Under the pieces are notes generated by a model, which was not told the DNA's origin, ran no database searches, and saw nothing but the letters and a program-made list of their open reading frames with translations. 64,000 nucleotides of DNA from Fagopyrum homotropicum (taxonomy: Eukaryota; Streptophyta; Magnoliopsida; Caryophyllales; Polygonaceae): contig BSWB01000005.1 in NCBI GenBank assembly GCA_033239125.1, positions 50,142,993-50,206,992 on the forward strand, in the 5' to 3' direction. This document shows, piece by piece, positions 23,041-35,079 of the stretch (its first letter is position 1; each line of letters begins with the position of its first letter). Made by a program: the position numbers and the translations under genes.

Positions 23041-24186
23041 TAAGTAATGTCCATTTGTCCGTGACGAACAAGCACCACTATCAATGCATCAATCATATGC
23101 ACAAGCACCACTATCACAATCATTCAAAACCATAATCACTAACTAAGTAAGTTCAATGGACTTACCTCTCCCAAACGTAAACCTGTACCACGTGGTGACA
23201 ATTTCTCCTCGAGGAAACGATCAGTGCCTGCATCAACAAGACACACACAATCAAACACTATCTAGGGTTAGGAGATTCCACCTCCTAAACCCCATGATCA
23301 TACCAAAACCATAACTCGTATCTAAACCTCGATAACACAACAAACTCACAAATGCCTAAGGCATTACCTGAACATATATATCAACAAGCTCAACATACAC
23401 ATCACTAGCCTAGCCTCACTCTCAAGCTAAGCCATACGGAAAGGAAAGATACATACCGCACTTGGTATGTCCTGGACAAACGCACCTGCGGGAGCAACAA
23501 GGCGCAGGAACGATGACGTCGCAGGGGCGGTGACTCTTAACCGCGGGGCGGTGACACAACCTTTCCGTAGGGGCGGCGTTGTCAAGGCGCGGGGGCGGCC
23601 AACTTTGTAGAAGACGATTCTCTGCTTCTCTTCGCTCCTCTCGCTCGATCTCTTCACTTCTTCATTGCCCAAAGACAATCATCACCACATATACATACAT
23701 ATACATGTCAACAATTGTCCAGAAAAGGTACACAAGATTAACTTGTGGGAATCCCTAAACTAAAGAAGAAGAAAGGAAGGACATAAGGAAAAGAAGAGGA
23801 AGAAACCTACCTCAACCACTCAAAACAAACCCTCACAAGCCTGTCTTCTCAAGCCACACACACAACACCATCTTCATCATCAGAACAACTTCAAACCATC
23901 ATCACCACACAACCAAAACTTCACAAAGCTCAACTTTTGAAAGTATTCTAGAGAAAACTCAAAGGAAGAAGAGAGGAGAAGATGAACGTGGAAGAGGAGA
24001 TGAAGTTGGGAAGAAAGATGGAAACCCTCATCTAAGGGAGAAGGAAAGAAACTTAAAGAAGAAGCAAAAGATAAAAAGCAAGAAGGTCAAAAGATGGCGC
24101 CCACCCTGCAAAGCCACAAGGGGTCTTTAGTGCCGCGGGGGCGGCGCCGCTCCTACGGTCAAGTCGAAACCCTCGTGCCACACAAT
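23041..24186 (-). mobile_element. Truncated Tekay/Del-like LTR, minus orientation
   Basis: The segment shares the LTR phrases of the large element at 26028-45809, for example TAAGTAAGT..ATGGACTTACC at 23147-23167, CTGTACCACGTGG and AAATGCCTAAGGCAT. The right end reads CGTGCCACACA, that is TGTGTGGCACG on the LTR strand. The left end is cut off near the CENP-C promoter. GC-rich phrases GCGGGGGCGG recur at 23588-23597 and 24137-24146, with shorter variants near 23540 and 23568. Confidence 0.6.
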
Positions 24187-24474
24187 GAGTTAAATTAAGT
24201 TTGAATCACCTAAATAAAGGTGATAACGAGGTTTTGTGTGCATGCATGATTATGTGTTAAGTTTATGAATTCATGTGTTCGTAAGCAAAACTCACTTGTT
24301 GACTTACACAACTAGGCCTTAGGAGCATAGAAGCAAGAGGTTTGTGCTATTTTAGTACTTAGTTTGTACCTTAGGATTGTTAGCTAACGGTGTTACCGTT
24401 ATGTTGTTAGACTTCTTGTAGGTTAAGGAAGTTACAAAGTGATCCGGAGCTGGTGGTCAAACAGGTCCACATAC
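24187..24474 (+). mobile_element. Left half of a split Tekay/Del-like LTR (T0), plus orientation
   Basis: This has the R-U5 look of the LTR that ends at 53643: AAGGAAGTTACAAAGTGATC here against AGGAAGACTGCAAAGTGATC there. It is cut at CATAC (24470-24474), the target duplication of element A1, and resumes at 50361. T0 is thus the outermost host of the nest. Confidence 0.65.
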
Positions 24475-25316
24475 TAATCATGAAAGTTATACCCATGCGT
24501 AACAACATTTTTGGTGAAACAACGATGAAAGGGAAAAACAATGATTGTTGTAGGCAAATAATGGAGGAAAGCGATCTAAGAAAACATGAATCCCCACCAT
24601 AATGAATTAAAGTAGTATTGCATATATGACACTCATGAACATTGATATATAAATATTGCAGGTAACCATCTAAAATAACATTTGACACACAAACAAAGAA
24701 GTCCGGAAAAGACCAAAAGAAACCTTCATTTGTGGCCCTTCAATCTAAAAAGGTACAAATACCGGAACTTTCTGCGATAGTTAAAAATCCTCAAAGCTTT
24801 GATACACCGGTAATCTCAAAACCAAGTTCTTTTCAATAAATTCAATAAAAAAAACTTTGTTTTGGCCCTCACTTCTTTTATCTAAACCAATTAAAAACAC
24901 CACTTCTTTCAAATGTAATTAAAAGGTAAGGATGAAGTGCTTTGAAAAGAAGCTCACAATATCAATTCACAAACATTTATGAACAATAAATCAAGCCATT
25001 ATAGGGATCAACCAATCCTTAGGTCAAGAGGAGATTAGCCAGACATGATCAGATATAAAGCAAATATAATATATAAAATCAGGAAAGACATAAACTCATA
25101 ATTGTTTGTTTCAAGTAGGGCGAACCTTCAAAGCGAAGCTAACAACTACTTGACGGCTTGTATAAGGAGAAATCTGAGTAAGTACTGAATTCAAGAGGAA
25201 TCAACATATCTAACCGTACGGCTGAGGTATGCTTATATAGAGGTGAAAATTGGAGTTTAGGGTTACACAAAAAATATCCCTTCCAAAGAGAAAACAAGGA
25301 TTTTAGAAGCCCTCGT
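24475..25316 (-). mobile_element. A1 3' LTR, left part
   Basis: Colinear with 48817 to about 49828, the same element's 5' LTR. Shared phrases include TTGTTGTAGGCAAATAATGG and CACCGGTA followed by TCTCAAAACCAAG. The TSD CATAC (24470-24474) matches 50356-50360. The LTR is interrupted at 25316 by a solo LTR and continues at 46894. Confidence 0.85.
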
Positions 25317-26027
25317 TGATGAGTATCAAATGTAAAACTTTTTACACCTTATTTTCATTCATATAATTCCCTCTAGTATGTCCCATATATGCCGTTTTTT
25401 ACCGAAATCATCCACTTTTTGTATTTCGGTAACTACCTTGACTTTTATGTGTTTCAGGCATTTAAGGCATCAAAAGTTCCATGATTTCATCCTCCTTGAG
25501 GTCAGATCAGACGAGAAGATCAATATGCCCGAGGAACTACAACATGAAGTTCGCATGATCGGAGAAGAAGAGAAAGATTCAAGATTAGAAGTGATAAGGT
25601 GGCAAAACGCCCACCAAACGGCCACTGTACGATTGTAGGATGGCCATTGCTATGCCGTTTGGGTCGAGAATTTCACGTCATGATCCATGCCAAAATCCCA
25701 ACCCACACAACTTCGATAAGGGTGTGAAATGACCACGGAACAGTAGTCATGCAGTCGTATGGTTGGTGGCCGTTGCTACACCGTTGTCCGGCCGTTTTGC
25801 TGCCGCAACGAGACCTTCCAAATATTTGATCTCATCGATGGAAAGTGTATATTTTATGCAAATCCTAGACTATGATTTCTCCCCTATATAAACACCCCTA
25901 ACCTTAGGGTTAGACACGTCGATTCCTCCTGTATTCAATAGTCTTCTATTCCCTTCTTATTCTAGCCGTCATATATTGTTAGTTTTGCTTGAAGGTTGCC
26001 TTGAAGAAACAAACTCTGGTAAGTTTT
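25317..26027 (+). mobile_element. Solo LTR of the A1 family, left part
   Basis: It begins TGATGAGTATCAAATG, the same LTR start that A1 shows on the opposite strand at 47360 and 50355. Flanks are CTCGT on the left and CTCGC at 46894-46898, a 5-bp target duplication with one difference. It is interrupted after GTTTT (26023-26027) by the Tekay-like element and resumes at 45815. Confidence 0.8.
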
Positions 26028-28162
26028 TGTAACACCCCAAATCCACGGGACTTGGAGTGTCACAGTGGGCTAGGATCTCACAATGGATCCTGATCCTAGC
26101 CTGACAACAAGTTCACTAGATCTTACAACAAGGCACAAGTAGATTAAAACCAAATACACAAAAGCTGTATATGATACATCAAAAGAGTTTACAAACTCCA
26201 AGCCGAGTACAAAACAACATCATAAACCATAACCACAAAAGATACCCCATCCCACGCATCCTAATGTACAGAAGTCCTCGGTTGGTCACACCATCTGGCT
26301 CACCCTACAATCTTCCTAACCTGCAGATCAACTACAACACGGTATACACCGTTAGCTACAGTAATGAAAAACATGAAGGTAATAGCACAACCACACATCA
26401 ACATCTCAGACATGCAATGCCACACACATTCATTTATTATCTTTCATTACATTATTCCATTACTAATTCACTTCTTTTGTAACACGAGGAACCTAAAGAA
26501 CCTCGTCCCTTTCCCCTTTAACACAGAGGTTTGCATGGGGGTGATCATCACTCGTCCCCCCTGTGTTACTGGCTTCCAGGCACCTCCTCCTAACCAGTAG
26601 GCGGAGACCGGTGGTTACCGCCCGTTATAATACACTTGGGCCAAATAAATGTAATAAATGGTCATCCTAATCCGGTTTAGGTTATAAATGCACAATCATA
26701 TGAAAACATAGAACCATCACAATCATACAATCCACAACTGCACGCTAAGTAAGTCCTATGGACTTACCTGATATACTCGTAACCTGTACCACGTCGCAGA
26801 TTCCCCTTGGGGAAGTAATCAACGCTTGCAATAGCAAGGCACACACAATCACATACTGCAAAGGTTAGGAGACTCGTCTCACTAACCACAACCAACCTAT
26901 ATCTCAAATCTAAACCTCATATCCTCAACACATTCATAAATGCCTAAGGCATATCCTTAACATAACAACTCATCATACTCGTACACATACTAAACCTTAA
27001 AGCCATAACCGATATCCATAACATCATCATGATCCTCCACTCATTCTGACACCTAGCATGCATCTCATCAGTATTCCTCAATCTCAAATTTAATCCTAAT
27101 TTAATCCTAATTTAATTAATTAACCTTTAATTAATTAATTAAATTTCACCAGAATAACGTTTTGCCCGCATGCCATTTCTAAACCCACCTGTCATCAGAT
27201 TTCATCAAACAAACAACCCATAAACACCAGAATAATATAATGATCATAATGGTATTTCTAGTTATCCATTTTGAAAAGCCTAAGGTCAATTTAGGCCAAA
27301 TCGCAGTACGGAAAACGAATAAATTCATAACTTATTCGTTACTAACCCGATTGACGATCTGAAAGAAGATTCGGAATCACAACGACGCAGGCTACGCATG
27401 TACAACATCAAATTCACCGGAATCTGAGCGACGGAACTGTCCTGGTGACATATATGCTCGACCAGGTCTTCATCTGCTCAGAATTGCAGAAACTTGGTAC
27501 CGATATGAAGAGAATGAAGAGAGGAATCCAAAAACTCAAACATAATTGAAATCGGATTAAAAACAGAGAGTAGATATGAGTTTGAAGTTTGAGAGAAATT
27601 AGAATTTTTACGAGAAACGTGAAAGGAAATGAATTAATAAACGATTTTCCGCTATTTATAGTGAAGTCGATAATTATCCTTTAGCGAAGTCGATAATTAT
27701 CCTTTAACCGATCCAATGGCGGGTTGAACCCCCTTCTCCAAACTTCTCGAAATTGAAACAATAAATCTTGAATATTGTAGGGATAATTATTCCACAATTG
27801 TCTCGGAAAACGTGTATTCCTAAGCCATCTTTCTTAGCCGTTAAGAAACGAAATAGCGACTCTTTTGGCCGTTTTGCCTTTCCATGTTATTTCATATCTA
27901 GGACATGTCCGATGTCCTGATCATTTCTCTCAACTGCATTTTTATTAATTGGAGCTCCCAAATGCTCCAAATAATACCGGAGGGTAAAAATAATTACCTG
28001 GGGGAAAAGTGAAAATTTCACCATAAGCCCAAAATTACGCCAGGAACATAACGGTGGAACTTATACTCAACACTTACGCAATCTTCGCGAGTTATATGTC
28101 AATTACTATCACTGATTAAGTTAATCAACATTAATTAGAATTCGGAAATCCTAGCTATTACA
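26028..28162 (-). mobile_element. 3' LTR of the large Tekay/Del-like element
   Basis: This 2135-bp LTR starts TGTAACACCCC and ends CTATTACA on the + strand. It is flanked by the TSD GTTTT (26023-26027), which is repeated at 45810-45814. It matches 43526-45809 almost throughout. It keeps about 86 bp (around 27165-27235) missing from the other LTR and holds two copies of a 22-bp repeat at 27662-27705, against three in the other LTR. Confidence 0.92.
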
Positions 28163-28319
28163 TCACACACCGCTTAAGAAAAAGTTTCGTCCCGAAACTT
28201 GAACAATTCCCAAATCCTCTCGGACCCATACACCGAGGTATATACACTCTCTCTATCAGAGGTATCACATTTCCGTTCAAACGTATCACCCTATAACACT
28301 GTATAACCTCAAACACATC

Positions 28320-28595
28320 ATGGAGGAATCACCAACTCCAGCAACAAGATCATAACGCTATCCAAAGGCATAGAGGAAAAATCATCTCTAGCCAACTACT
28401 AACCACGTCACAAGGCATGGAGGAAAGCCGTCTTCAGCCAATCGTACTCGTAACACAACTATGTGGAGGAAAACCGTCTCCACTCACACTATGTCCATCA
28501 ATAATATCATGGAGGAAAGAACCATCTCCAGCTAATCCTAAACATATTACAATAGTATGGAGGAAAGAACCATCTCCAGCTATACCTATATCGTG
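28320..28595. repeat. Imperfect minisatellite in the Tekay-like 3' region
   Basis: Five or six units of about 45-60 bp contain ATGGAGGAAAGAACCATCTC or close variants, followed by CAGC. They lie between the integrase end and the 3' LTR, a non-coding part of the element. The last two units are nearly identical, which suggests recent slippage. Confidence 0.75.
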
Positions 28596-28856
28596 CTAGC
28601 AAACAAAATCTAACAGATCAGATGCACATATCAAAGCTAGCACGAAAACACATCATATCACATAAGCACATAGCATACAAGCACTCACCAAAAAGACACT
28701 AAGATCTACTCGTGGATCCTACGGGTGCCTCTAACTCCGCATAGAACTCTGGATAGTTCCTCTAGATACTATCCTCTATCTCCCAGGTAGCCTCATCCGG
28801 TCCTCGTCTCGACCACTGTATTCTCATCATAGGAATATCCTTCAAATGCAGGCGTC

Positions 28857-29596
28857 TTACACCTCTCTTTCTAGAATTGCAAAAGGTTGTTCTGCAAAAG
28901 TGTGGTCCAGCTCAACCACTAGATCATCATAATTCACAATGTGCCTCAGGTCTGGTATGTACTCCCTCAACTGAGACACATGAAACATAGGGTGAACACC
29001 CTCTAACTTCGATGGCAAAGCCAATCTGTGCACTGCTCTCCCAACTCTATCCAGTATCTCGAAAGGACTGACATATCGGAGACTCAGCTTCCCCTTTATG
29101 CCATAACGTCTGACACCTCGTGTCAGAGTTACTCTCAACCAGACATGAGCTCCTACCTTGAACTCTAGAGATCGACGCCTCCTATCTGCATACAACTTCT
29201 GGCGACTCTGTGCAGCCAACATCCTCTCTCTGATCAGCGTTACTCGAGCCATATTATCCTGAATTTGTTCTGGCGCTATCCCATTGGTACTACTAGGCTC
29301 CTCCCAGCATAAAGGTGTATGACACCTATGTCTACACAACGCCTCATAGGGGCCATCCCTATAGATGCATACCAACGGTGGTGGTATAAGAACTCAACGA
29401 GTGGGAGATAAACAGATCGTCCCTGTTCCCAATCCATCTCACAAGCTCACAACATGTCCTCTACGGTCTGGAGGGTTCTCTTAGAATAACCGTCTGTCTG
29501 AGGTAAAACTCAATCATGATATGTGGACGCGTTCCCCAAGTAGTCTGAATTTGCTATCAAAACCTCAAAGTAAACCGTCTACTACAATCATAGTCG
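28857..29596 (-). pseudogene. Tekay-like integrase, C-terminal half
   Basis: The reverse strand encodes the end of a Ty3/gypsy chromovirus integrase. The first codons, in another frame, include PQTDGYSKRTLQTVEDML near 29500. Then come RDGPYEALCRHRCHTPLCWEE, AAQSRQKLYADRRRR, the GPF-like motif SPFEILDRVG and VHPMFHVSQLREYIPD. The last is the typical exit before a chromodomain, and no clear chromodomain follows. The core is interrupted by element A2 at 29597-29601, and the other half is at 39971 onward. Confidence 0.85.
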
Positions 29597-29601
29597 ATCA
29601 T

Positions 29602-31383
29602 TGTTCGCTCCTACCGGTGTGTGCAAATAAGCTTTAAATTTATAAAACTAGAAATCAAGCAAGCGAACCCGCAGTGTACGGATCGGCGTAGTAAAACAAG
29701 AATTCCAGAGTATCGAACACAGGGATTTGGGGGGAACAAATCCAGCAATCAATTATCAAGCAAGTAAATGTATGAAAGCTTAGCAAATTATTGGGAAAAC
29801 AACAATCCTAAAGATCCAGGAATCCAGCTGTGGCAATCGATTCAAGATATACTAAAGATATAAGGACAGAGTTGAGGTATGCAAAGGTATACGAATGTAA
29901 GGTAATTGTACGGTGAAGTTCCAAAAACCTTATATGACCCACCTAGAAGACACTCTCTATAAAGGTTGTGGAGGCTTCAGTATAGAAAGGTTCTAAAGGT
30001 AAGAATTAATGTCAAATACCCAAACTTGCAATCCAAGGATCAAGACTTAACTAAACCGATTAAGGTTGTGACACTCAAAATCGAGGTAGAGGTTGTTGAG
30101 GCTTCACTACCACCTAAAAAAGGCAAGCCTAAACTAAGTTAAAGCAAATCTTTAACTTTGGATCAAAGTAAAAGCAAGGTTCGCAAACTAAGGAAAAATC
30201 ACGGGTAGTTCTTGAGTTCCACGGCTGTGGTTCCTCAAGAACAGACCGTGGTTTAGGTTTGTCGGCGAGATTTCTCTAACTCTCAGGGTCCAATCTGTTT
30301 ACGAACGATCTATCATCATCTAAGCCACAACTATCAACCCTTCACCTTAGAATTGCTAAAGGGTTTTAACCAACAACAATCATATTGATATCAAATTCAA
30401 GAATTAAAAGATTGAAAGATGAAAACCTTCGAAACCCTTTAATAAACCTTAAGTCAATCTCAAATCCACAAATATCAATGATTATGCAACTCAGATTCGG
30501 AATCAACACAAACAAGTAACAATCTAGATAATAACAAAGAACGGGATGTCAATCCGTCTTCAAATCAAACCTAGAAATCAAAGGCGTAACTTCCGCCAAG
30601 AACGATCTTCCAAACCTTCAAGCCTTTGCAAAACTCCGTTGCAAAATGGCAAATCTCCGCGCTTCCAATGGAAACCCTAAGCGAAGGTCGTCTCGATGCC
30701 TCAGCAGAGATCTTGACTCTAAGCCGTCGTTCCAACGAGGATCTTTCCGTGCGTAAGCGTCGCTTTTCGACCCTCTAAGCATGGATTGTATAAGCACAAC
30801 CGTCAAATTCTCTCTTCTCCCCTCCTTTTATAGGGAAGGATAAAATGTGTCTTCGGGCCCATGTGCGTAGAAGATTGTGGCTTAAAATATTGCGTAAAAG
30901 ATCGTTAAGATCACAGTCGTGGAAAGGTTTCCACGCCCGTGGTTTAGAGCGTGGAAGTTGACCACGATTCTCATCAATCCTCCACGGCCGTGTAAGTTCC
31001 TGGAATGAACCACGCTTGTGCCACCAAAGTTCCACGGCCGTGGTTTAGAGCGTGGACCTTAGCACGGTCGTGATTTAGAGCGTGGAACACTCTTAGATCG
31101 TAATTCCTCTTTGTTTTGTGTTATTCTTCATCTTAGCATCATCCTTAGCTCCTTTGTGTGTCCTCAATCCATGGACAAACTCAATCTATCTCCATTCTCT
31201 CTCAATCCGTTCGGAATTAGCTCTTAATTGCCTACAATTAACACAAAAGCTTATGTAGACCTCTATATCGACAATATAGACAAACTAGCTCACAAATGCA
31301 TCAATGCTTAATCAATGAACACCAATATGGATGAAATGCATATAGAAAACGTGCCTAAAATATCACAATATTTCATGCTAACA
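29602..31383 (-). mobile_element. A2 3' LTR (Athila lineage)
   Basis: This 1782-bp LTR reads TGTTCGCTCC...GCTAACA on the + strand and is flanked on the left by ATCAT (29597-29601). It pairs with 38185-39965, with about 20-25 visible differences (roughly 98-99% identity by eye). Directly to its right the + strand reads AAATACCCCATACTTGCC, the complement of the polypurine tract. A perfect CCACGGCCGTGG palindrome lies at 31032-31043, with several degenerate copies at 30215-31090. Confidence 0.95.
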
Positions 31384-32747
31384 AAATACCCCATACTTGC
31401 CACTTGCTTGTCCCCAAGAAGGTCTTTCAAAAGCTTTTAAAACTCAAGTTAGGATGAAATATGGATATACTCGCTAAAAAAAAACTTCTTTTTCATGAAT
31501 GTGCTCTCTAGTCAATAGATCATTCTCAAATCTTGCTTCATTCGTTTATCAAACTTTCTTATGCATAATCAAGGAATAAAGAGGAAAGAAACATCATGAA
31601 TTCATTAAACTTCATTGTAAGCATCATAACCTTCAAACATTATCAAAATCAATCATAAGAAACTTCAATTTAGATCACCAAGTCATATATCATTCTTTTG
31701 ATCTTAAGGAATTTCAAGCATGGTCTAGAATGTGGAAAAGGAAGGGAGAACTTTAAGGAATGTGGTGCATGAATCCGGGAAAATGGACAACCAACTCTTT
31801 TCTTTTTCCTTTGTGGTTTTCGCAGCACTTTCAATCTTAGAGCTTTGCTCTCTTCTTTGCACATACTTTTTCGACTTTACTTTTGGAGTTATGGACAGAG
31901 GTGCACAAAAACCGAAGCCTAGGAGATTGGCGTTTCTCAATTTTGTGAGATGCCTCAAACCCTTAGCGCACATACCATAATCCGCTAGGAATATCGCTCA
32001 ATCCGACTTTGGCAAGACACAAACACCCGGCTATGTGAATGGTGCCGAGTTACTCATCGTCATGATTGACTTCCCCAAACCTATAATTTCTTTCTATTCT
32101 TTTGAATGCAAATAATTGCTTTCATGGCCCTCCCACATCATACATGCCAAAATTTCAACTCCTCCAAATTTCCGGATAGGTAAAGGAGGCCATAATTTCA
32201 TTGAGGGGCTAAATGATCAAAGAAAGAAGAAAGAAAATCGAATTGCCTTAATCATTTCAACAAGAAGTATAAGAACTTATAATGTGATTTCAACGTCATT
32301 TTCTCAACATGATTTATGCAACATTCTTCACATTATGAAACTTGCAAAGGATGGATAATCAATTCTTTCAATTTCTTTTCGATTCATTGTTTGTTTAAGC
32401 ATGCGATTGTCATCAAACTCAATTCACAAGTAATGATTATCATAGAAGTCATCTCTATCCTTAGGAGCACGAAATTTTCAAAATTTTTCAATTTTTATGG
32501 GTTTTTCAAAAGCTTTTTTTCATGCAAAGCAATAATGAAACGTGCAACAATAATGAAACATGCAACAGTGTTCTCAATAGAAGCAAACAAAGTGAGTAAG
32601 AGTTATTACAAGCGATTAGTCACACCCCACCCCATATTTGGAACAAACATTGTCCCTAATGTTCAAAAAGAAAAATAAAGACAAAGAAAGAAAAAGAAAC
32701 TCACAAGACGGTGGTGGAGCGGCTAAAACTGTAGATCATCAACGTCG
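31384..32747 (-). other. A2 region between env-like ORF and 3' LTR
   Basis: A non-coding tail of the element that begins at the polypurine tract. It is similar in order and phrases (AATCGAATTGCCTTAATCAT, GGATAGGTAAAGG) to 54246-55463, and in the other orientation to about 59240-60116. The tail is thus an old shared part of these Athila relatives. Open frames here are not convincing. Confidence 0.6.
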
Positions 32748-34322
32748 TCACTGAGGTGGAGGCGGTGGTGGAAACGGGTAGAAGCTGGGATCATAATGCC
32801 GCCCGAACTGCTGGCGGTAAACATCTCTCATCATATGGTCAAGATCGGATGCCCATGCTGGCTGCTGATCGTACCAACCAGGCGGCTGACTGTACCACGC
32901 CGGTGCATCTGAAGGTGCCGGTGCAGGTGGTGCATGTGTAGACCATGGTGGTGGAGCTCCCATCCAATCTGGCTAAGTGCTATACCATGCCGGCGGATCT
33001 GCCATCCATGTAGGCCGCTCGCTCACACTAGCACGGTGAGATGATGATCTTGAAGCTCTAGCGGGTCGGGGGGAACGTCGAGGCATATCGGGAACTGCAT
33101 CCGGCTGATCCGGGAATATACCAAAGTCCTGATCAGCTCCTCCTCCTCCTCTCTCAAAATCGTCTCCTCTTCTCATCTCCTCATCCTCTACTACTAGTGG
33201 TGGTGGAACATAAGGAGGGGCTACAATCCTGTTCGCATGTATGGCAGCGAACGTCGCCTTCCAGTTATGGCGTCCAGCCATAATGGAATACTCAGGGAGC
33301 CACTCAATCCCTCTCCCCGTCCTACTCTCCCATGGCATAGCAGCATATGGTGGACCTCTATGGGTGGGGAAGATGATGCCTCTAGTCATGAGGCTATGGA
33401 GTCCTAGGGGTGTAGTAGCAACACGTGTACAGGCTGAGAAATCTACCCCTAACTGTCTAGCAATGTGGGTGACTATCCCACCATATCCAATGTTGCCAGC
33501 CCTCTTATTCTTTAACTTGCTCATGGTAGCAGCTAAGAGGGTGGCGCAGTCAGCAAGTCTACCGTATAACATACAGTAGAGGAGAAACAGCTCATCCGTC
33601 TTAATCTTCTGAGGTGTCTCCGTCCTAGGGAAGAGACACTCAGAAAGAACCCTATGTGCAATCTTCAAGGCTAGATGATACATCAATCTAGCCTTGGTGT
33701 CAGCTGGCTGCCAGCGATCCTCACTAGCATACACCATAGCAACCTCCTCCCAGAAATCCTTGGCGTAAACGCCGCTGGGGAATCGACCATTGAAGGTCTC
33801 CTGAAAACCAAAGAACGCCCCAAACTCCCGGATGGAGAACTCATAGTCTCTTTCCATCAGCCGGAAATAGACAGTCCTATCCACATGACTGTGCTGAAAG
33901 GAGGATACAACCTCTCTGGTAATCTCCTCATAAGCATCCTCTCGAATAGCCGAGAAGACGACTAAACCGGCTCTATCTAGGAGATGAGTAAGATCTCCTA
34001 TCACATGTAGAGGCTCTAACTCCTCAAGCAGTAGGTACCTAGGTCCGATGATAGGTCTATTCTCTATCCTCTCGTAGGCATAGAGATGATCCTCATGAAT
34101 GGTCGGGATCCTAGGGCGAGGTGGTGATGGTGAGGATGATGGAGGTGAAGGAGGTTGGTTGGGTGGTGCTCTAGAAGAGGAAGCATCATTGCCTTTCCTC
34201 TTTTTGTTCTTATCCTTACTCCTACCGGACACTCTCCTTACAAAATCCATATTCTGTTGAAAACCACGGTCTGTTCTAAGTATTCCACGGCCGTGGAAAT
34301 GCCAGAAACCGTGGTTTCGCAC
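32748..34322 (-). pseudogene. A2 ORF at the env position (ATHILA ORF-1 like)
   Basis: A long frame lies downstream of gag-pol, where Athila elements carry an extra ORF. It is broken by one TAG at 32975-32973, giving 449 and about 71 codons on either side. The N-terminus is basic (residues 25-45, KDKNKKRK), followed by a Pro/Ser-rich linker. A globular region follows with MERDYEFSIREFGAFFGF and AKDFWEEVAMVY, resembling the ATHILA ORF-1 family. The C-terminal part is rich in Pro, Trp and Tyr. No signal peptide or transmembrane helix is evident, so an envelope role is unsupported. The better start is the Met at 34250, because the preceding 24 codons come from the palindrome repeats. Confidence 0.75.
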
Positions 34323-35079
34323 GAAATTTCTTAATTCTCAACAAAATCTCACCAAACTCAGCAGCAGCAGTCCTAGACTAATTCCCTTCCAATTTCAATC
34401 AGTTCTTCCTAAAAATTCTAGCAATTACAAAGCCGAATCGACAAAGAGAAGGAAGAACGAAAAACCTAGGTTTTCGGATCTTGAAATCCGAATTGTGGCT
34501 TCTCCGGTGATTTTCCGCTTGAATTGTTGCTTGGATCTCGTTGGTGGTCGGATTTGCTTCAGTTTTGATCGAAGAATCGTTGAAAACGATTAACGAATGA
34601 AGATTTGGGATGTGGGGAAGATTTTCGGCACTTAGGGTCGTGGTTTGGGTGTTTTGGATGTGTTTTGTGAAGAAACGTGGTTTATATAGTGGCCGTCAAA
34701 ATTTTTGAAAACCACGGTCTGTCGGGGGTTTCCACGGCCGTGGTTTTGTACGGAACCGTGGTTTTGGCGATTTTTCTCAGGCTTTTGAAAATTACGGTCA
34801 CTATAGCAAACACGACCGTAGTTTTGGCCGTGGAACTCTCTGTAATGTGCAAAAGTCCAAGTTTCGTCAAATTTCTTCAAGTTTTTCCTTCCCCTTTCGT
34901 TTTCCATCATTCCTACATCCAAAAATACGAACATACCGGAAGGTATCGAAGGCAAAACAAAGCAAAAACGTCTAAACTAAGCTAAACTATGAATCAAAAG
35001 CAAAAACGATAATGCAATACCTTGGGTTGCCTCCCAAGAAGCGCTTTGTTTAAGGTCCGTAGCTAGACCATTTTCGCAC
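34323..35079 (-). other. A2 spacer between pol and the env-position ORF
   Basis: A non-coding stretch carrying repeated CCACGG / CCGTGG half-sites and a perfect CCACGGCCGTGG at 34732-34743. Another perfect copy is at 34285-34296 in the start of the next ORF. Open frames here, in both strands, follow from these repeats. The end adjoining 35079 contains the phrase AAGCGC..TTGGGAGGCAACCCAAGG on the element strand, shared with A3 after its ORF. Confidence 0.6.
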
